Below are positions 1-12,989 of a DNA stretch of 64,000 nt, in pieces (the stretch's first letter is position 1; every line of letters begins with the position of its first letter). A program made the translations under genes and the position numbers. The notes below the pieces were generated by a model. It was given only the letters and a program-made list of their open reading frames with translations. It did not search any database and was not told where the DNA came from. The DNA lies in NCBI GenBank assembly GCA_035610365.1, contig CM069432.1:75830520-75894519 (forward strand). Direction: 5' to 3'. The DNA comes from Aquatica leii (Eukaryota > Arthropoda > Insecta > Coleoptera > Lampyridae).

Positions 1-1063
1 AATGCTGTTCATTCAATGGCGGTTTGTCTACGAACTAACAATGTAAAGAATTTGTAATTATCTACAGATACCTTTTAATTTTATGTGATTACAAATCACG
101 TAACAAGTACCTCGTGTAAAAAAAAGCTTTGCATTATCTATATGTAAAAACACAGACTCTATGAATGAATAAATGTTAGCTTGTAATAAAAAAAACTATT
201 GTTTCATCACTTTAAATGTACCTTAAATGACTCATTCATATTTTATTTTTGTAGATTGACTATCTCGTTAAAGCGCATTGAAAACTAACTAAAATTTTAT
301 TTATAATTTTTTAAATAAAATTTAGTTTCTAAAAGACTGTAACTAGTGTTTAAAAAAATATCATTCGTGTCCTAAATACAAAAGGCTCAATTAGTAATAA
401 AAAATCAAATTTTTACTATTTTTATTAGATATAATTATAACATGTTTAAGCTGTAACGTTTTAAATATGCAACGACAACACACGAAGCTTTTTGTTTCGC
501 ATTCTAAGGAATCTAAATAATTGTATACAGGAGTATATTATAAAATTTATAATTGGTAATAATTTAGAGTAAACAATGATAAAAGCTTTTTTACTAAAAT
601 GTTTCTTAGGATTCATTGTATGAAGATAGATTAACAGGTGTTTTAGTGTTGTATATAAAACAAAAAATTCATCGCGGGAGTACTAAATTTAGTTAGTAGC
701 GAGTGTTTACAAACTATACTAGTTTGAGGTTTAGTTGTTGTAAATACTGACTTTTTGACAAATCGAATCAATAAAACACGAGAAGGAAATAAAACTGTTT
801 ACAAACGTGATCAGAGTAAGTTATGTAAAATATTCCCGCTTTATTTTTTCTATATAAACTTGGACTATCAGTAGTCAATTATATAATCGTATTTCAATTT
901 AACTAAAATAAGGGTATGATAACTTCAATCATGACTCAATGACTTAGATTATAGGAAGTTCTTCACTAGGAGGGGCAATTAAACCATTCACGATTTTATT
1001 ATGGCGTCGTTTCGTGCACAAGGCGTGCACTTCTTCAGGCCAACTAAAAGGTTAGAGTGGAGT
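1..1063. other. AT-rich non-coding stretch
   Basis: No coding signal, RNA gene or clear repeat was recognised. The sequence is dominated by A/T runs and has stops in all frames. Confidence 0.5.
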
Positions 1064-1314
1064 AGTCCTTAATTCCAAACGACATGAAACTTGTACACAA
1101 TAATTATTAAAATTAACAAATGAATAATTGTTAAACTATTTCTAACAAGTCAAATAAATTAAAATAATTGTAAATGAACAAATTACATGTGAAACAGAAA
1201 CAATTGACACGACATGTATATAAATGTCGTGTCAATTGTTTGTTTCATTATTATTCATTTGTTAATTTTAATTATTATTGTGTACAAGTTTCATGTCGTT
1301 TGGAATTAAGGACT
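1064..1314. repeat. Foldback (inverted-repeat) element
   Basis: The outer arms, 1064-1127 and about 1249-1314, are near-perfect reverse complements beginning AGTCCTTAATTCCAAACGAC. A second inverted pair, 1191-1215 and 1224-1246, sits near the centre around ACAATTGACACGACAT. The two symmetry centres differ by about 30 bp because the left half carries about 60 extra bases (1128-1190). This looks like a short non-autonomous foldback or MITE with one internal insertion. I see no coding sequence and no convincing target-site duplication. Confidence 0.75.
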
Positions 1315-4300
1315 AAAAATTAATTATTCGATGAGTAACTAACGGAATTGGATAAGTTAGTCCTTTAATTATTTTCCAGTGATTGATTAAATATACGTTT
1401 TGTTATGCATTTATGCATTCGCCAAAATTTGAACTTTAAATGTTGTATAATAACTTAGAAAAATGTAAATCGAGAAAGATTGAAAACACTATACTTTTAA
1501 ATAGGTAAATGCTCCTCTTAAGAATCTGTAACCGTTATGGAAAATTTTGCTCTGATTTCAAAGTATAGCATTTTTTGTACCGGGTAAGGTAAAAATCAAA
1601 ATGCAATATTTGATAATTTTCTACTGTATTTTGTTTGAGGTACGTTAAAAACTGCGCGTCAATACATCTCTGTCCGCTTTTTGTAGTATTTCAAATTCAC
1701 ACATTAACCATTTTTTACATAGTTACATATCTTACGTTTATGTTTAACATGTCAATAATCAATTTATTTAAAACTTAAAAAAAGAAAAATTGTATAGACT
1801 AAAGTCAGTACTAATCTCAAAACCAAGTTGAAGTAGACATGGTTTGCGAATTATACTTTACACAATCTACAATCAACAAAATGCTATTCGTTTATTTACT
1901 AATTTGAAATATTGCAGATCAGATTTTCAGTTTGGTTATAACTTAAATTCAGAAAATGAAGAAAAAAACTGTTGCTAATTTTCTAAAATAGAATAAAATA
2001 ATTAAAAATGTTAATACTTTTTTTACTCTAACTCTACCAATGCATGTTTAAAAAATTAAACTACAACTATCAAACCAATCAGAACTTTAAACATTAATGC
2101 AAAAACATTTTAATTGCTTTTTTGTAATATAGTTTTTTTTGTAAATAATATATTTCAACATTTTATTACATTAAAAATATTTAATTTTCATGTTTTTAGT
2201 GACAATTAGTTTTTTATTTCTCTATAAATATCAAATAATTTTATGTTATGCTATAAATTAAAACAAAATCTATCAATAAAATAATCTAATATTTCTCGAT
2301 CGTATTTTATGAGGCCACAATAGACCTTGATATTAAAAAAAAATTACATAACCTGATATCTTTTTAAAGCGATTTAGATATTTTTCCCAGCGTTATCGAA
2401 TTAATTTACATCACAGTTAGGCGATTCCGGAATTATAAATTTAGTTGAAATTGCTCAGAATATTCAGTTAATCGACTTACATAATTCTATCAATGAACCT
2501 GTTTTACTTTGTTTACAATATTTATATGTAATACTTTTTTTAAAAGCCAGTTAATAATACTGTCACTTGTAGAAAAATGCTTGAATCTTATATATTAGAG
2601 ATACATTTATAACGTATAAAAGAAATTTTAACTAATAAAGCAGCTAAAACAGTTTAGTTATTTTTGTTTAGTGTCATTTCAAGAAAAATATTAAAACAAC
2701 TTTAATAACTTAAGATTTTGGGTAGTTTATTCTATTTAGAAAAATGTTTGCTATTAGTTTTTTGTGTTACTATTAAAAATAATTTTCTGTTTCTAGTAAG
2801 TTCAAACACAACTACATAGAAATACATGTATGGCAGATTTAAGCAATGTTGAAACTCATTTATAATTACCAACTTTAATAAAAAAGTTTGAGTGTATTAT
2901 TAAAATGCATTAATTTGGTCTTATTTTGAATAAAAACAACAAAAATACAGATTCAGTTAAATCTTGTTAACAATGTCAAAAATTTTCTATCAATAATGTG
3001 GAAAACACGATATTTTCAAAAATAGACTTTACCGTAGAAAAAAGTATCAACGATTTAATCAAAAAAACTACGGCGTTTAAATTTTATGTTATAGTTAGTA
3101 TAGTACATAACATGTAATAAAGTTGTAGAAAACTACACTTACCAATTTTTTTATTTATTTAATTACATTGACTTTAAAAAAATGATTTGAAAGTTTTACT
3201 AGTCAAACGTAATCATAATGTATTCTAAGAGAGTCATCATTATTTTACGTTATAGCTGGGTCTACTTTATAACTAAAAATTCTTTTTTACCTAAGAATTT
3301 TATTGTTACCTATTTTTTATATTAGCTGAACAAGTCTGTACAATAGGGTAAACGATAAGAACGTTTATAGATTATGGAATATTGTAAAATGGAATTGTTT
3401 AAAGTAGGATAAATAAATATTGAAAACCTTAAAATAGGTGAGTTGTTAACTAAAGTTTGAAAGTATATGCCAAAATATCAATGGAATAATTCAACTGTTT
3501 GTGCTAAAATATAAAATTAAGGTGGCAAATTTACATATAATTTCCCCATAACAAGAAATATTAGTTGTATTAAAATAATAAGTAATCTACAAAAATGAAA
3601 ATTTTAGAGGTGGTTATTCAAATCATCTTGAACACATTGCGACAAAAAACCGTAAATAAAAACATTGATTAATTGAATAATTAAATTAATATAGTTAGTA
3701 GGAAGTATTACATAAATCGTTTGACGATTATAATACTAATAGACAATAGTAAATTTGTTCGCAAGTTATTAAAATAATAATTTCAAACATATTTAATCTG
3801 GAATCTTAATTATTACTGCAATAATAAACAAAAAAATCAAATGTTTTCATTCTTTCGTGAGCAGTAATGCTAATTTAACTTAACGAATTTGTCAGTAGAT
3901 GGCGAGCAAACCGGTGTAGGAATTACGAGGGAAACAAGTTTTATGCTTATATGTTCGGTAGTGGTAATTAATAAAGTACTAACTACTAATAGTTCGGAAC
4001 ATTATGCAAGCGGCAAATGTGCCGACTACTTTTATTGGATTTAAAAGGTAGCGCCTGACATCTACCGAACCGAAATTGCGACTTTTAAAAAATTTCTCAT
4101 CTTAAATATAAAAATTATGCAATTTTTTTATAAAAAGCAAAATATAACTCACTAAATACAAACTAATACATTTCCAACGATTACGCAACGAAGGCTTTAA
4201 TTTGATACCCGTTCACCTATTAAATTACACAAATCATCAATAAATCATTTTTAATATTTTTGGGACTTTGCCGTTTATCTGTTAAATGTTTATATATTAA

Positions 4301-6153
4301 AAAAAACTTCATTTTACATAGCATAATGTTATAGACACAAACAAGCAAAATTAGTTTTGGTTTGATTTTTGTAAACGTATTTTTCAAACTTCAATAGAAA
4401 ACTCTACGAATATAATTAAACAACTAATACCTAGAATTATATTTTAACACTTTTTTTTCTACAGCGGGTGTTACTATAGAAATGTTTAGCCGTTGGAGTA
4501 CTACTACAGATCGACAAGTATCTCGTGTCTGAATGGAGTTTTACTGCGCAAATAAGGAACCCATTCATTCAGACAAGGATACACATTACGTTAGGAATAA
4601 AGTATAAAGGGTATGCAGATAAATAATTCTAAATAAAAAACAGGTTGAGACTTAATTAATCGTTATTAATAACATTGTTAATACAATGTAAAAACCTTAG
4701 CTCTCATAACGCACAGGGTACTGAGTAAAGTACATTTTAGGTAATATAAAAATTAAAAAACTATTGATTACAATTTGTAATTAGTTTTGTTATTTTATTT
4801 CTTACCCGTTTTTAGCTGCAATAATGAAACATAATTAATTTTATTAAATGAACTTCATGTTTATTTTCATCAACTGTGAAAAAACACTGCTGTCAATTTC
4901 ATTTAGAATGTTAACCATTAATTTAGAGATTATAGCTTTTTTTGTTTTTAAAATACTCAAGTTTGTTAATATTATTTCTAGAAGACGAAAATGTCGTTCG
5001 GCTTGTTTGCAAACTAAAATGGCGTCTTTTGAAAGCTGGACTGGCTGTAATTAATAAAAGTTATCTTTCCGTTAAACGGAAAACGATAAAACACAAAAAT
5101 AAAATACTTATTAAACTTAAAATTTAACAAAACCCTTTGAGTGGGTAAATAATAACGGAATATAACAACACAACCGCTATATGATTTAAAGTTTTGCCCA
5201 GCCGTGAAGTCACAACGGCTTAGATGTTTGCTTTACTCAACTCGTCGTTCGAACTCGGTAGCGGCGGTCTATAAGTGTTTCATGGTCGAAGATCTTAACA
5301 AAGCCAAACCGAAATAATCTTTTCTCTTAAGGTAACAATAGTTAAAAATAATCATTATAAGCAACAACAACATTTTGGGTAATATCTCGTGTCATGGTTT
5401 AATTTAATTATGATTTAGCAATACTAATGATGTTTCAAAAACTTGTTTTAATTGGCGGTTCTGAAGATACAATTTTCGATAACTACAAGTGCAATTTTAA
5501 CTCTAGAACATGGGATTTTTAACTACAGATAAAGAATAACTTGTTTTAGGGTATAACAAAATCTTAAGTTGATTGTTGCATTCTAAGTTGAATTTTTTTA
5601 TTTTAATAGTATTTAAATCAAGAGCAAATCTACAAAAAACGATATAACTTTTTTTCTATATAAGGTAAAAAGTTTTAATTTTATCATACCCTGCTCTGAA
5701 GTATTGTGAATATATTCGTATAATTAAAAACTAATTAAGTTAAGAGATAATCGTATATTTGTATAAAATAGTTGGGTGAAAATAGTTATATAAAATTTAA
5801 AAAGAGAAAAAAATGTTAGAAAAAGATAAAACCTGAAATTTTTACAGTGGTAAGCGTGTAATTTATGAGTGATGGGTGTTATGACAATAAAGTTTGAAAA
5901 AAGAGATTCTCTTTCTACCTGCATACAAATCTTTACATATTTCCACTTTTCTAACATTTAAAAACTAATTTTTTATTGTAAACTAAGATGACAAAGTTGT
6001 TTTTTTATTACTATTATGAGAAAATAACGGAACTATAAATAGATTGCTATACCTATTTAACTTATTGTAATTTACTTGCAAAACGTTATGATACTAAAAT
6101 TATAAATTAATACGCTACATCTAAAATAACTGATTGTTACGTAATTTTTCTAA
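1315..6153. other. Long AT-rich non-coding stretch
   Basis: No protein family was recognised on either strand. Somewhat less AT-rich islands occur near 3890-4080, 4465-4600 and 5190-5300. The first has loosely inverted ends (GTAGATGGCG near 3896 against CGCCTGACATCTACCG near 4051) and could be an old MITE. The others match nothing I know. Confidence 0.4.
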
Positions 6154-8768
6154 TTATGTAATTCTACGTTTTTTCTGGGCATTTATTATTAACTCTGAAT
6201 CCCTAGCTTGTAAACCTCTAGGAATTCGTGGATCAGCTAGCTCTGGTAACATATAATGAAAAAAAAATTCATTTAGTTTTGGTAGCATAATCTCACTCCA
6301 AAAAGTCTTATTTTTTTCAATTCGAACAACTTCTACGTCTAAGTCTGTATATAAAACTAAATCACAGTAATTTCTACCTAATATATTTAAACCCTGAATT
6401 TGGTAAAAATATTGGTGATTTTTTTAAATGTAATTTTTCGTCTTCTAGTTTTACGCACATGTTTTTCTGTTTCTTTTCTAAGCTTTCCTTAATTTTTTCG
6501 TTTCTTATTGAGTACAAACACTTTACTTCTACTAATCCATCTTCATTTATAAGTCCATCTGGACTAGCACCTAAATAAGGATACTCTTTCGAAATAAAGA
6601 AACCGCTTGATTGTACTTGTACTTTCATGATTTCTTCATATTTTTCTAGAGCTATTTTTTCGTGTGTTCTTCCATAAAGTATTGCATCTGTTGCTAGATA
6701 AGGTGAACTATACAAAAGATTTTTAAGAAAAGAATGGCAAGAAGTAGTCTCTCTTCGATTACATATACGTCCAAAGGAGGAAGCAGTAATTCTATTTCTA
6801 CGCACTTCATGCCACTTGGCGTTATCGTGCTGACCTAATGTTTCAATGGCAAGTGTTTCTACATCATCATTTCTTAGGCGTGACAAAATCTCGTCCTTTT
6901 TAATTTTTATTTCATCTTGTGATAAATCTTCCTTGGCTGCATTCGGTCCATAATCAATATCTTCTCCTACATTACAATTTTTTATAGACTTATACTTCTT
7001 TTTTGCGTGAAGACGTTTATATTGCGTTTCATATTTTCTTTTTCTTGAATATAAAGTTATCCTATGTCTTTCGTTTAAATCTGGTAAATTGTACTTATGC
7101 CATGATGATCCGGAATTAAAACATAATGCAGCTCCATAACACCGCCTTTGGTACGAACCTCTTAGAACATAGTTAACCCGTTTTCCTCCCGAAAATTTCG
7201 ATACAAGACTCATGTACCTCTCGGCATAATTGGTAGTAACATTTCTTGTTATGCGATTAGCTTTTCGAATGACATTTTCTATTACTTTAATAATTTCGTC
7301 AAACAATCCACTAGTTTGAAGTAACGGAATATAGATTTCTTCGTTATTTTTTTTTTCTTGTGCAGTATTCAGTTCTGCAATTTGAATGATTACCAAAAAC
7401 ATGATATGGTATGTTTTTAAGGTCTTCGCATAACTGTTTTGTACTAACTACCTTTGTTATAGATTTTCTTACAGCCGCACTTAGTCTTGGTATTCTACTT
7501 TTTAGTATTCGCCTAGCCGAAATTTCAAATTTAGTATTTTTTACCAATTTGTGCAAGTTTGAAGTATATGCTCGAGTAATATGATTCGCACATTCTAATT
7601 TTAGTACATATCTTCCATACGTTACGTTTTCTAAAATCCTTGCGTATACGCTTGAATCAATTATCACCAACAACGTATTTATACCTTAAACCATAAATCA
7701 CTTCACTTTCATTAAATCCCTGCACTATAATATCTTGCTCCATACTAGAGGAAGCGCCACTAAAGTTTTTAAAACACTTATTAGTATTTGGGATAACGTT
7801 TTTACTTGCACCTATAGCACAAATCAGGCAAAATTTGTTCTTAATTCCTAAATAGAGAATTTTTTTTGTCTTTTCTCCAATAATACATCCTACCCCAGAT
7901 AAAGATGAAAATCCATGTCCATACGAACGCTTAGCCCAACCACCATCGAGACAATTACCGTTATAAATGGTACCCCATGTTCTATATCACCTCGTTCAAT
8001 AGCCAATTTTTTCCACTCTTGCCGCGCCCGCCATTTCTAGTTGAAGTTTTTTCTCCCAAATGTCTCCAATTTCAGTTTCGAGCTTTCTATAAAATTTTGG
8101 GCTTACACTAGGTATGTTCATAACTGAAAACACCATCAGTTTGGCTGTAACCTATTCCAATCGATGTTGCTCCCCAAACAAACGCTTGGTTTAAATTATT
8201 GCTTGCTGGATGCGAAGATATTGTTATGGTTTTCTCGCAAGTATCGCAGTAATAATACAATATCGAAACAACTCCACGTTTTCTTTCTTTTTTAAATTTC
8301 ATTTTTCCCATAGTACATTTAGCGTTGTGATCATGAATTTTTATTGTTTCTTTAATAAAAAACTCTATTTCAACAATTCTATTTCCTGAGACAGTTTGTT
8401 CGTTTTGTTCCAAATCAATTTTTTCGGTTTCTAAATTTGGAAAAACTTCTTCCTTTAAACTACAACAATATATTGATACATATTACATATATGTACATAT
8501 TGGTAAATTAAGTGTTAAAAATAATGGCAAGTGCAGAAGTAATCCAAACTCATTTAAGATTTTAAAAACCAATTGCATACATCATTTTTTAAAGCAGAAT
8601 AAATTATAACACTAATATAAAAAACTTACTTTTCAAAATATTCAAGATGCGCATCTTCAGCAACGTAGTCATTGTTCTCACAAGCACTGAGAGCTTTTTC
8701 GCGTTTTCGTCGACATCTTTGAGCTTGCGATTTCTTTCCGCGTTTTTTACAGTGCAAGTGCTTCGCAT
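6154..8768 (-). pseudogene. Mutator-like transposase fused to YqaJ exonuclease, pseudogene
   Basis: This is a decayed two-exon gene of the insect family often annotated as Mutator-like transposase domain-containing, with a C-terminal YqaJ (lambda-exonuclease-like) nuclease. In order it has a basic Arg/Lys-rich start (8768-8680); the block GNRIVEIEFFIKETIKIHDH (about 8385); a Cys-rich patch with YYCDTC; the transposase core with DGGWAKRSY (about 7945), SSVYARIL (about 7660) and NNYAERY (about 7235), whose D, D and E fit a DDE triad; then YqaJ, with ITASSFGRIC, LGASPDG and LVEVKC (the D and E-x-K metal ligands are present). The frame breaks near 8766, 8120, 8025, 7955, 7667, in the A10 run at 7347-7356 and in the run at 6419-6425. 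Past each break the family resemblance resumes in another frame, which indicates slow decay. The stop is at 6154-6156. Family assignment is strong; whether this is a mobile or domesticated family is not decided here. Confidence 0.88.
8460..8629 (-). other. Spliceosomal intron in the YqaJ pseudogene
   Basis: On the minus strand the donor is AAAA|GTAAGT (GT at 8629-8628) and the acceptor is TTGTTGTAG (AG ending at 8460). Joining the exons keeps the frame exactly: GAA AA plus T TTA AAG, giving ENLKEEVFPNLE leading into the conserved GNRIVEI block. The 170-bp AT-rich intron supports a eukaryotic gene rather than a processed copy. Confidence 0.8.
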
Positions 8769-10559
8769 TTTACAAAAATAACAAATATATCGTTTACAAT
8801 AACAATTAAAAGTAACAAATATAATAATAACTAAAAATAGAGTAATGATAACAAACAATTAACAAAGAAATGCACTGCTCACTCGAATCAAGCAAGAGAA
8901 AAAATGTGCAGTTGCATAAATTTAGATTTCTTTAGGTACCTACTTATGCTAATTTTTAAGCAATGTAACAGTATTATGTTTGTGGGTTATTTATCTTTTT
9001 CTGTCTTTTATTACACTATTTCCAATTATTCTGTTCTTGAGTTAACAAAACTCCTGGAAATTTTGTAGTTTGACTTTTAACTATCAATAATCAAACCTAG
9101 AATTGAACAATCAATTAAAGATTTTTATACTCTGAAAGTTATGTTGCATTGCGGGATAGTCATTGTAAAAAATTAAGTATTTTAAACGGGTAATCAAGAC
9201 GTACGTTTTATGCATATTAAGTATTAGTACTACTAAATTACAATTATACTCTAATATTGTAAAGATTAGTATTTCAGTGAGAATAAAGATTACAAACAAG
9301 TTATAAGTGGTAACAGAAAAAGCAGGTATAAAATATTATTTGTAAACATGGTTGTAGTGTAAAAAATAGTTGACCGCTTTATTTATTACCCAAGTATTGT
9401 ATTCTATTGTCGTAGGTAATAACAGTTTTGCGAAAAGTGCCTTTTAGATGTCATAAACTCTTCTGTATAAAATGCCGCTATATTTTAATAATGTTGAGTT
9501 TACGTATTTTACTGGTTTAAAAATTAAACGGAATAGCAGACGTTAAATGTGTTGTCTATATTTAGGGGCAGGTATTTAGAAGTTTTAGCAAGGTACCTTC
9601 CACCCTTAAATTTTTACCGCGCATTTGCTCCGCCCGAACACGATATACTTGTCAATTTATAGTTTCCAGCTATTTTTATCATGAAATGTAATTTAATGTT
9701 GCTACAGTTTTTTTCAAGATTTTGTTTTCAGCGTTGATTATTTTGAAATCTCTAATTTTTACAACAAAATATTTGCCGTCACTAATGTTTTACACAAATA
9801 TTTCTTAAAATTTGCAAGTAAAAATGTCTTAAAAATTTGATCTTGGCCATAGAACTTTGAGGTTTTGCTTTTTTTAAATTATATGCATAACCAATTCGGT
9901 ATAATGCTGTAATAAAAATTTTCACTTTACGATCAGTTGTGTAACACTTAAAAGCGCTAAGCCACTCTTTTACATTAATTTTTGGCATTATAAGAAAGTA
10001 TCTTCACAAACAAAATAAAGATATTTGGAACCCGTTATTTATCAGGTTCATACTTTTACCTAAATTTAAAAAGAATTGAGAATTATAAAAAATTACCAAT
10101 TTTTATTGCATTAATAAATTCAATACGCAAATGTTAATAAGAAAGTGGCTCATTTTTAAACCATTATATTAGACATTGAACCATAACTGTTTACAATTGA
10201 GTAAATTTAAATCATTTCTGTGCTGTGTCTTCATTTGCATAATTTGGAGTTAATTTCAAGTAGTAAATTTAAAAATTACTTTTTTTTTACAAAAATTATT
10301 TTTTTAAATGTTTTCATTCGCTACATTTTTATAATATTTAAACTGCAGACCAAAATGAATTATGGCATCGTTAAATTAAATATCTTCAGTTACTTCCTGT
10401 TAAAAAAAAACATCTTTTAAATGACCACTACACACTTTCGTGTAAATACTAGGCCGGTTGTCTATTTTTAATTGATTTATCTAAATCTTACACTATTCAA
10501 CACGAGTTGTCTACGAAATACTTAATTTTAATATTTTGAAGGAAATGAATAACAGTGCC
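8769..10559. other. Non-coding stretch
   Basis: No recognised gene. A short open frame at 9782-9988 (minus) resembles no family I know. Slightly GC-richer bases at 9560-9660 remain unexplained. Confidence 0.35.
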
Positions 10560-11645
10560 ACTTGGTCTTTTGCGGTGAAGAGGAAATAAAAGCAGATTTT
10601 TAAAATTAAAATCGATTGTCGACTTGTAGGAATCGTCGTCAGATGGGACATATTTCTCCGAATTGTGACAAACCTCCTACTCTTTACAGTTTTAGATGGG
10701 CAGGGATTAGTCGTTGCAGCAGCACGAACCGAGTCGTAGATTCTACGCTATCTTTAATTAGGATTCTATTTTATATTTGACTGACAAGCAACGTATTTTT
10801 TTAAATTTTATATTTGTCAGTGTTCGTGATGATGAGTGTCCTTATCTTAAGGTTTTTTCCTTCTTCGGTGTCTTCTTGTAATTTAGCTAATGATAATAAG
10901 TGTGCGGTACTAGGATGCGTTCTTTTGCGGTTTTCTCTGAAAGACTAAGCAAAAACGATTAACATTTTAATTATTCCTGAAGGTTCACAACAACAGATTT
11001 TAGGCATCGACTTCTGGAAAGCAATGAACTTCATACCTGACTTTCAGCATGGACTTTGGACTTTCAACGCTACTTCTATTTCGATTAAAGTTATTTTTTT
11101 GGACTCGATTTGTCCTATGTTCGAACTTCTTCCTAATCAGCAACAGCTTTTATACGATGTTGTCGCGGACGCATTCGCTAAGCAGGGCTTGGTCACACCT
11201 CTCTCGTTCAGCACAAAATCCGTACTGCAGCTAAACCAATAAAACAGCGTTATTATCTTCTTTCGCCTGCGTTGCAGAAGGTTGCTAATGAAGACTTGGA
11301 CTCAATGCTACGTCTGGGAGTTGTAGAACAGTCGAGTAGTCCGCGGTTTATTCTCATTGTTTTAGTAAAGAAGGATAACCCTTATCGGTTCTGTGTCGAT
11401 TTTAAGATGGCGAATCAGGTGACTCAGAAGGATGCTTATTCGTTGCCTTATAACACTTCAATTTTAGATCGGTTGAGAGATGCACGTTTTCTTTCTAGCT
11501 TGGATATTCGGTCTTCGTATTGGAAGATTCTGCTCTCAAAAATTCTAAAGCTGCTTTTACTATTTTTTCTCGTGGTTTTTTACAGTTCACGCGCATGCCA
11601 TTTGAATTGTTTCTGCGAATTTTCAGAACTGCCAAACCTGTTTGA
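10560..11645 (+). pseudogene. Ty3/gypsy retrotransposon fragment: zinc knuckle, protease tail, RT start
   Basis: Decayed gag-pol of a Ty3/gypsy element. At 10625-10669 a CCHC knuckle reads CRNRRQMGHISPNC; the second Cys has become Arg (CGT for TGT). At about 10694 LDGQG or, with a frame slip, D..GIS resembles the protease active site, less surely. At 11003-11060 ILGIDFWKAMNFIPDF is the conserved block after the protease. RT begins at about 11240 with IKQRYYLLSPALQKV, then GVVEQSSSPRF, VLVKKDNPYRFCVDFK, KDAYSLPY, ILDRLRDARFLSSLDI. A frameshift near 11540 precedes the GFLQFTRMPFEL block. The fragment ends near 11645, before the YxDD motif. Stops at 10990 and 11240 also break it. Polymerase activity is not possible. 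The DFWKA and ILDRLRDARFLSSLDI blocks suggest the CsRn1-like group, by recall only. Confidence 0.85.
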
Positions 11646-11649
11646 GTAC

Positions 11650-12360
11650 AATTATTTTATATGACCGTTTATCCCGCATTTAAGACATTCTGTTGCTTTT
11701 GGTCTTGTACAATCTTTTTTTTGCGTGACCCCAACCGTTACAATTAAAATAACTAATTTTATTTTTTATTTGCGTTTTTTTTACTTTTGGTTTATTATTA
11801 GTACTATTTATCATCGTAGTGAAACTATTGAATATCTACTCCACTATTAATAAATCATCGAACAATTCTTCTTGCGAATTATGGGTTTTTACGATTAAAC
11901 TGCTCGCGATATCTTTTTCGCAAAACCCGTTAAGTTTTTATTTTGTTTTCTCTAAACGGTATGTTCAGTGTTAAACATAATTTAAATGTTTCGTAAAATT
12001 AAGATCGATTTCCCATTTTTTTGCATTCTTCTTTTCATTACATCCCTTTTTTTCTGTCTGAGTCTCAGTTTATATTCTACCTAATTTGGAAAATTTACAC
12101 TGTTATTATACCAATCTGCATCAGGTCGAACAAGATTGCAAAAGTGTATGATGACTAACTGTAACTATTCCTCTGCCCAAATTTTATTAGCATCTCCGTT
12201 AAAATTAAATGAATTTAAGGATACGTTTGGTACAACGAGTTTGGTAGAATAGTAATACTGTAGAAAAGACATCACTTTACATATGCGCAGAAAATTTTGT
12301 ACAGATGTTTTCATTTTAAGAAACACGGAGTGTGTCATTGTCCATGTCAAGTTTGTTTTG
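11650..12360 (-). pseudogene. Retrotransposon gag fragment with two zinc knuckles
   Basis: On the minus strand the sequence reads YFNCNGWGHAKK, then after a slip in an A-run DCTRPKATECLKCGINGH (about 11745-11665). This is the CX2CX4HX4C pair of a retroelement nucleocapsid; the first Cys is replaced by Tyr. Upstream, 12260-12165 reads LNSFNFNGDANKIWAEE, which resembles the start of a gag capsid domain. The frames between are broken. The fragment abuts the oppositely oriented Ty3/gypsy piece at about 11645, so two insertions or a rearrangement meet there. The knuckles make a gag origin likely; the superfamily is not decided. Confidence 0.6.
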
Positions 12361-12989
12361 ATTTGACATTACGTACCTTCTAGTTGTTTTTGTTATCCGT
12401 TTTGATCAGCTTATTGTTTTTGAAATTTAATTAAGTCAATCTTTTTAGAAATTACTGTTATTTATTTATTAAATGCATGAAATCGAACTCCGTCAGTTAC
12501 TATATCTCTTCTAAATTTGCTCCGCATATTTCAAATGACGTCATGGCTTTCTTAAATTAATACTGTTCTACTAGTGATAAAGAATTTTATTCAGCGAATT
12601 TATTTACAAGGTTATGAGATCTGTCATTTTCAAAAATAACGCGTTGACATATTTAGTTTCGCGTCATTGTATAATGGTGAAATCGACGGTTCCGTCTTAT
12701 CAGTACTTGATATGAATTTCCAATCCGCGATTCCGTTGATTGATCTTTCTAAGGCTCTCGTTGCCTCGTAATTATTGTGGTTATTCATATTCGCTACCTG
12801 AATATATTCCTTAATTAACAATTAAGCTACCGCGTAAGACACATACTAAATGCAACAGACTTGTACAAAGCCGATAACAATAGCATGCTATTAATTCACG
12901 CATCCTACTTGTTGTTAAATACGACGAATTTACTATCCAAATAAACCAACTTACCATAGTTTACAAAAATATTAAGATTTATATTTAAA

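Noticed and set aside
3888-4080. Possible MITE with GTAGATG ends
   Set aside because: The inverted ends agree over only about ten bases with gaps; no target duplication.
9782-9988. 68-residue open frame on the minus strand
   Set aside because: No recognisable motif, length expected by chance in this AT-rich sequence.
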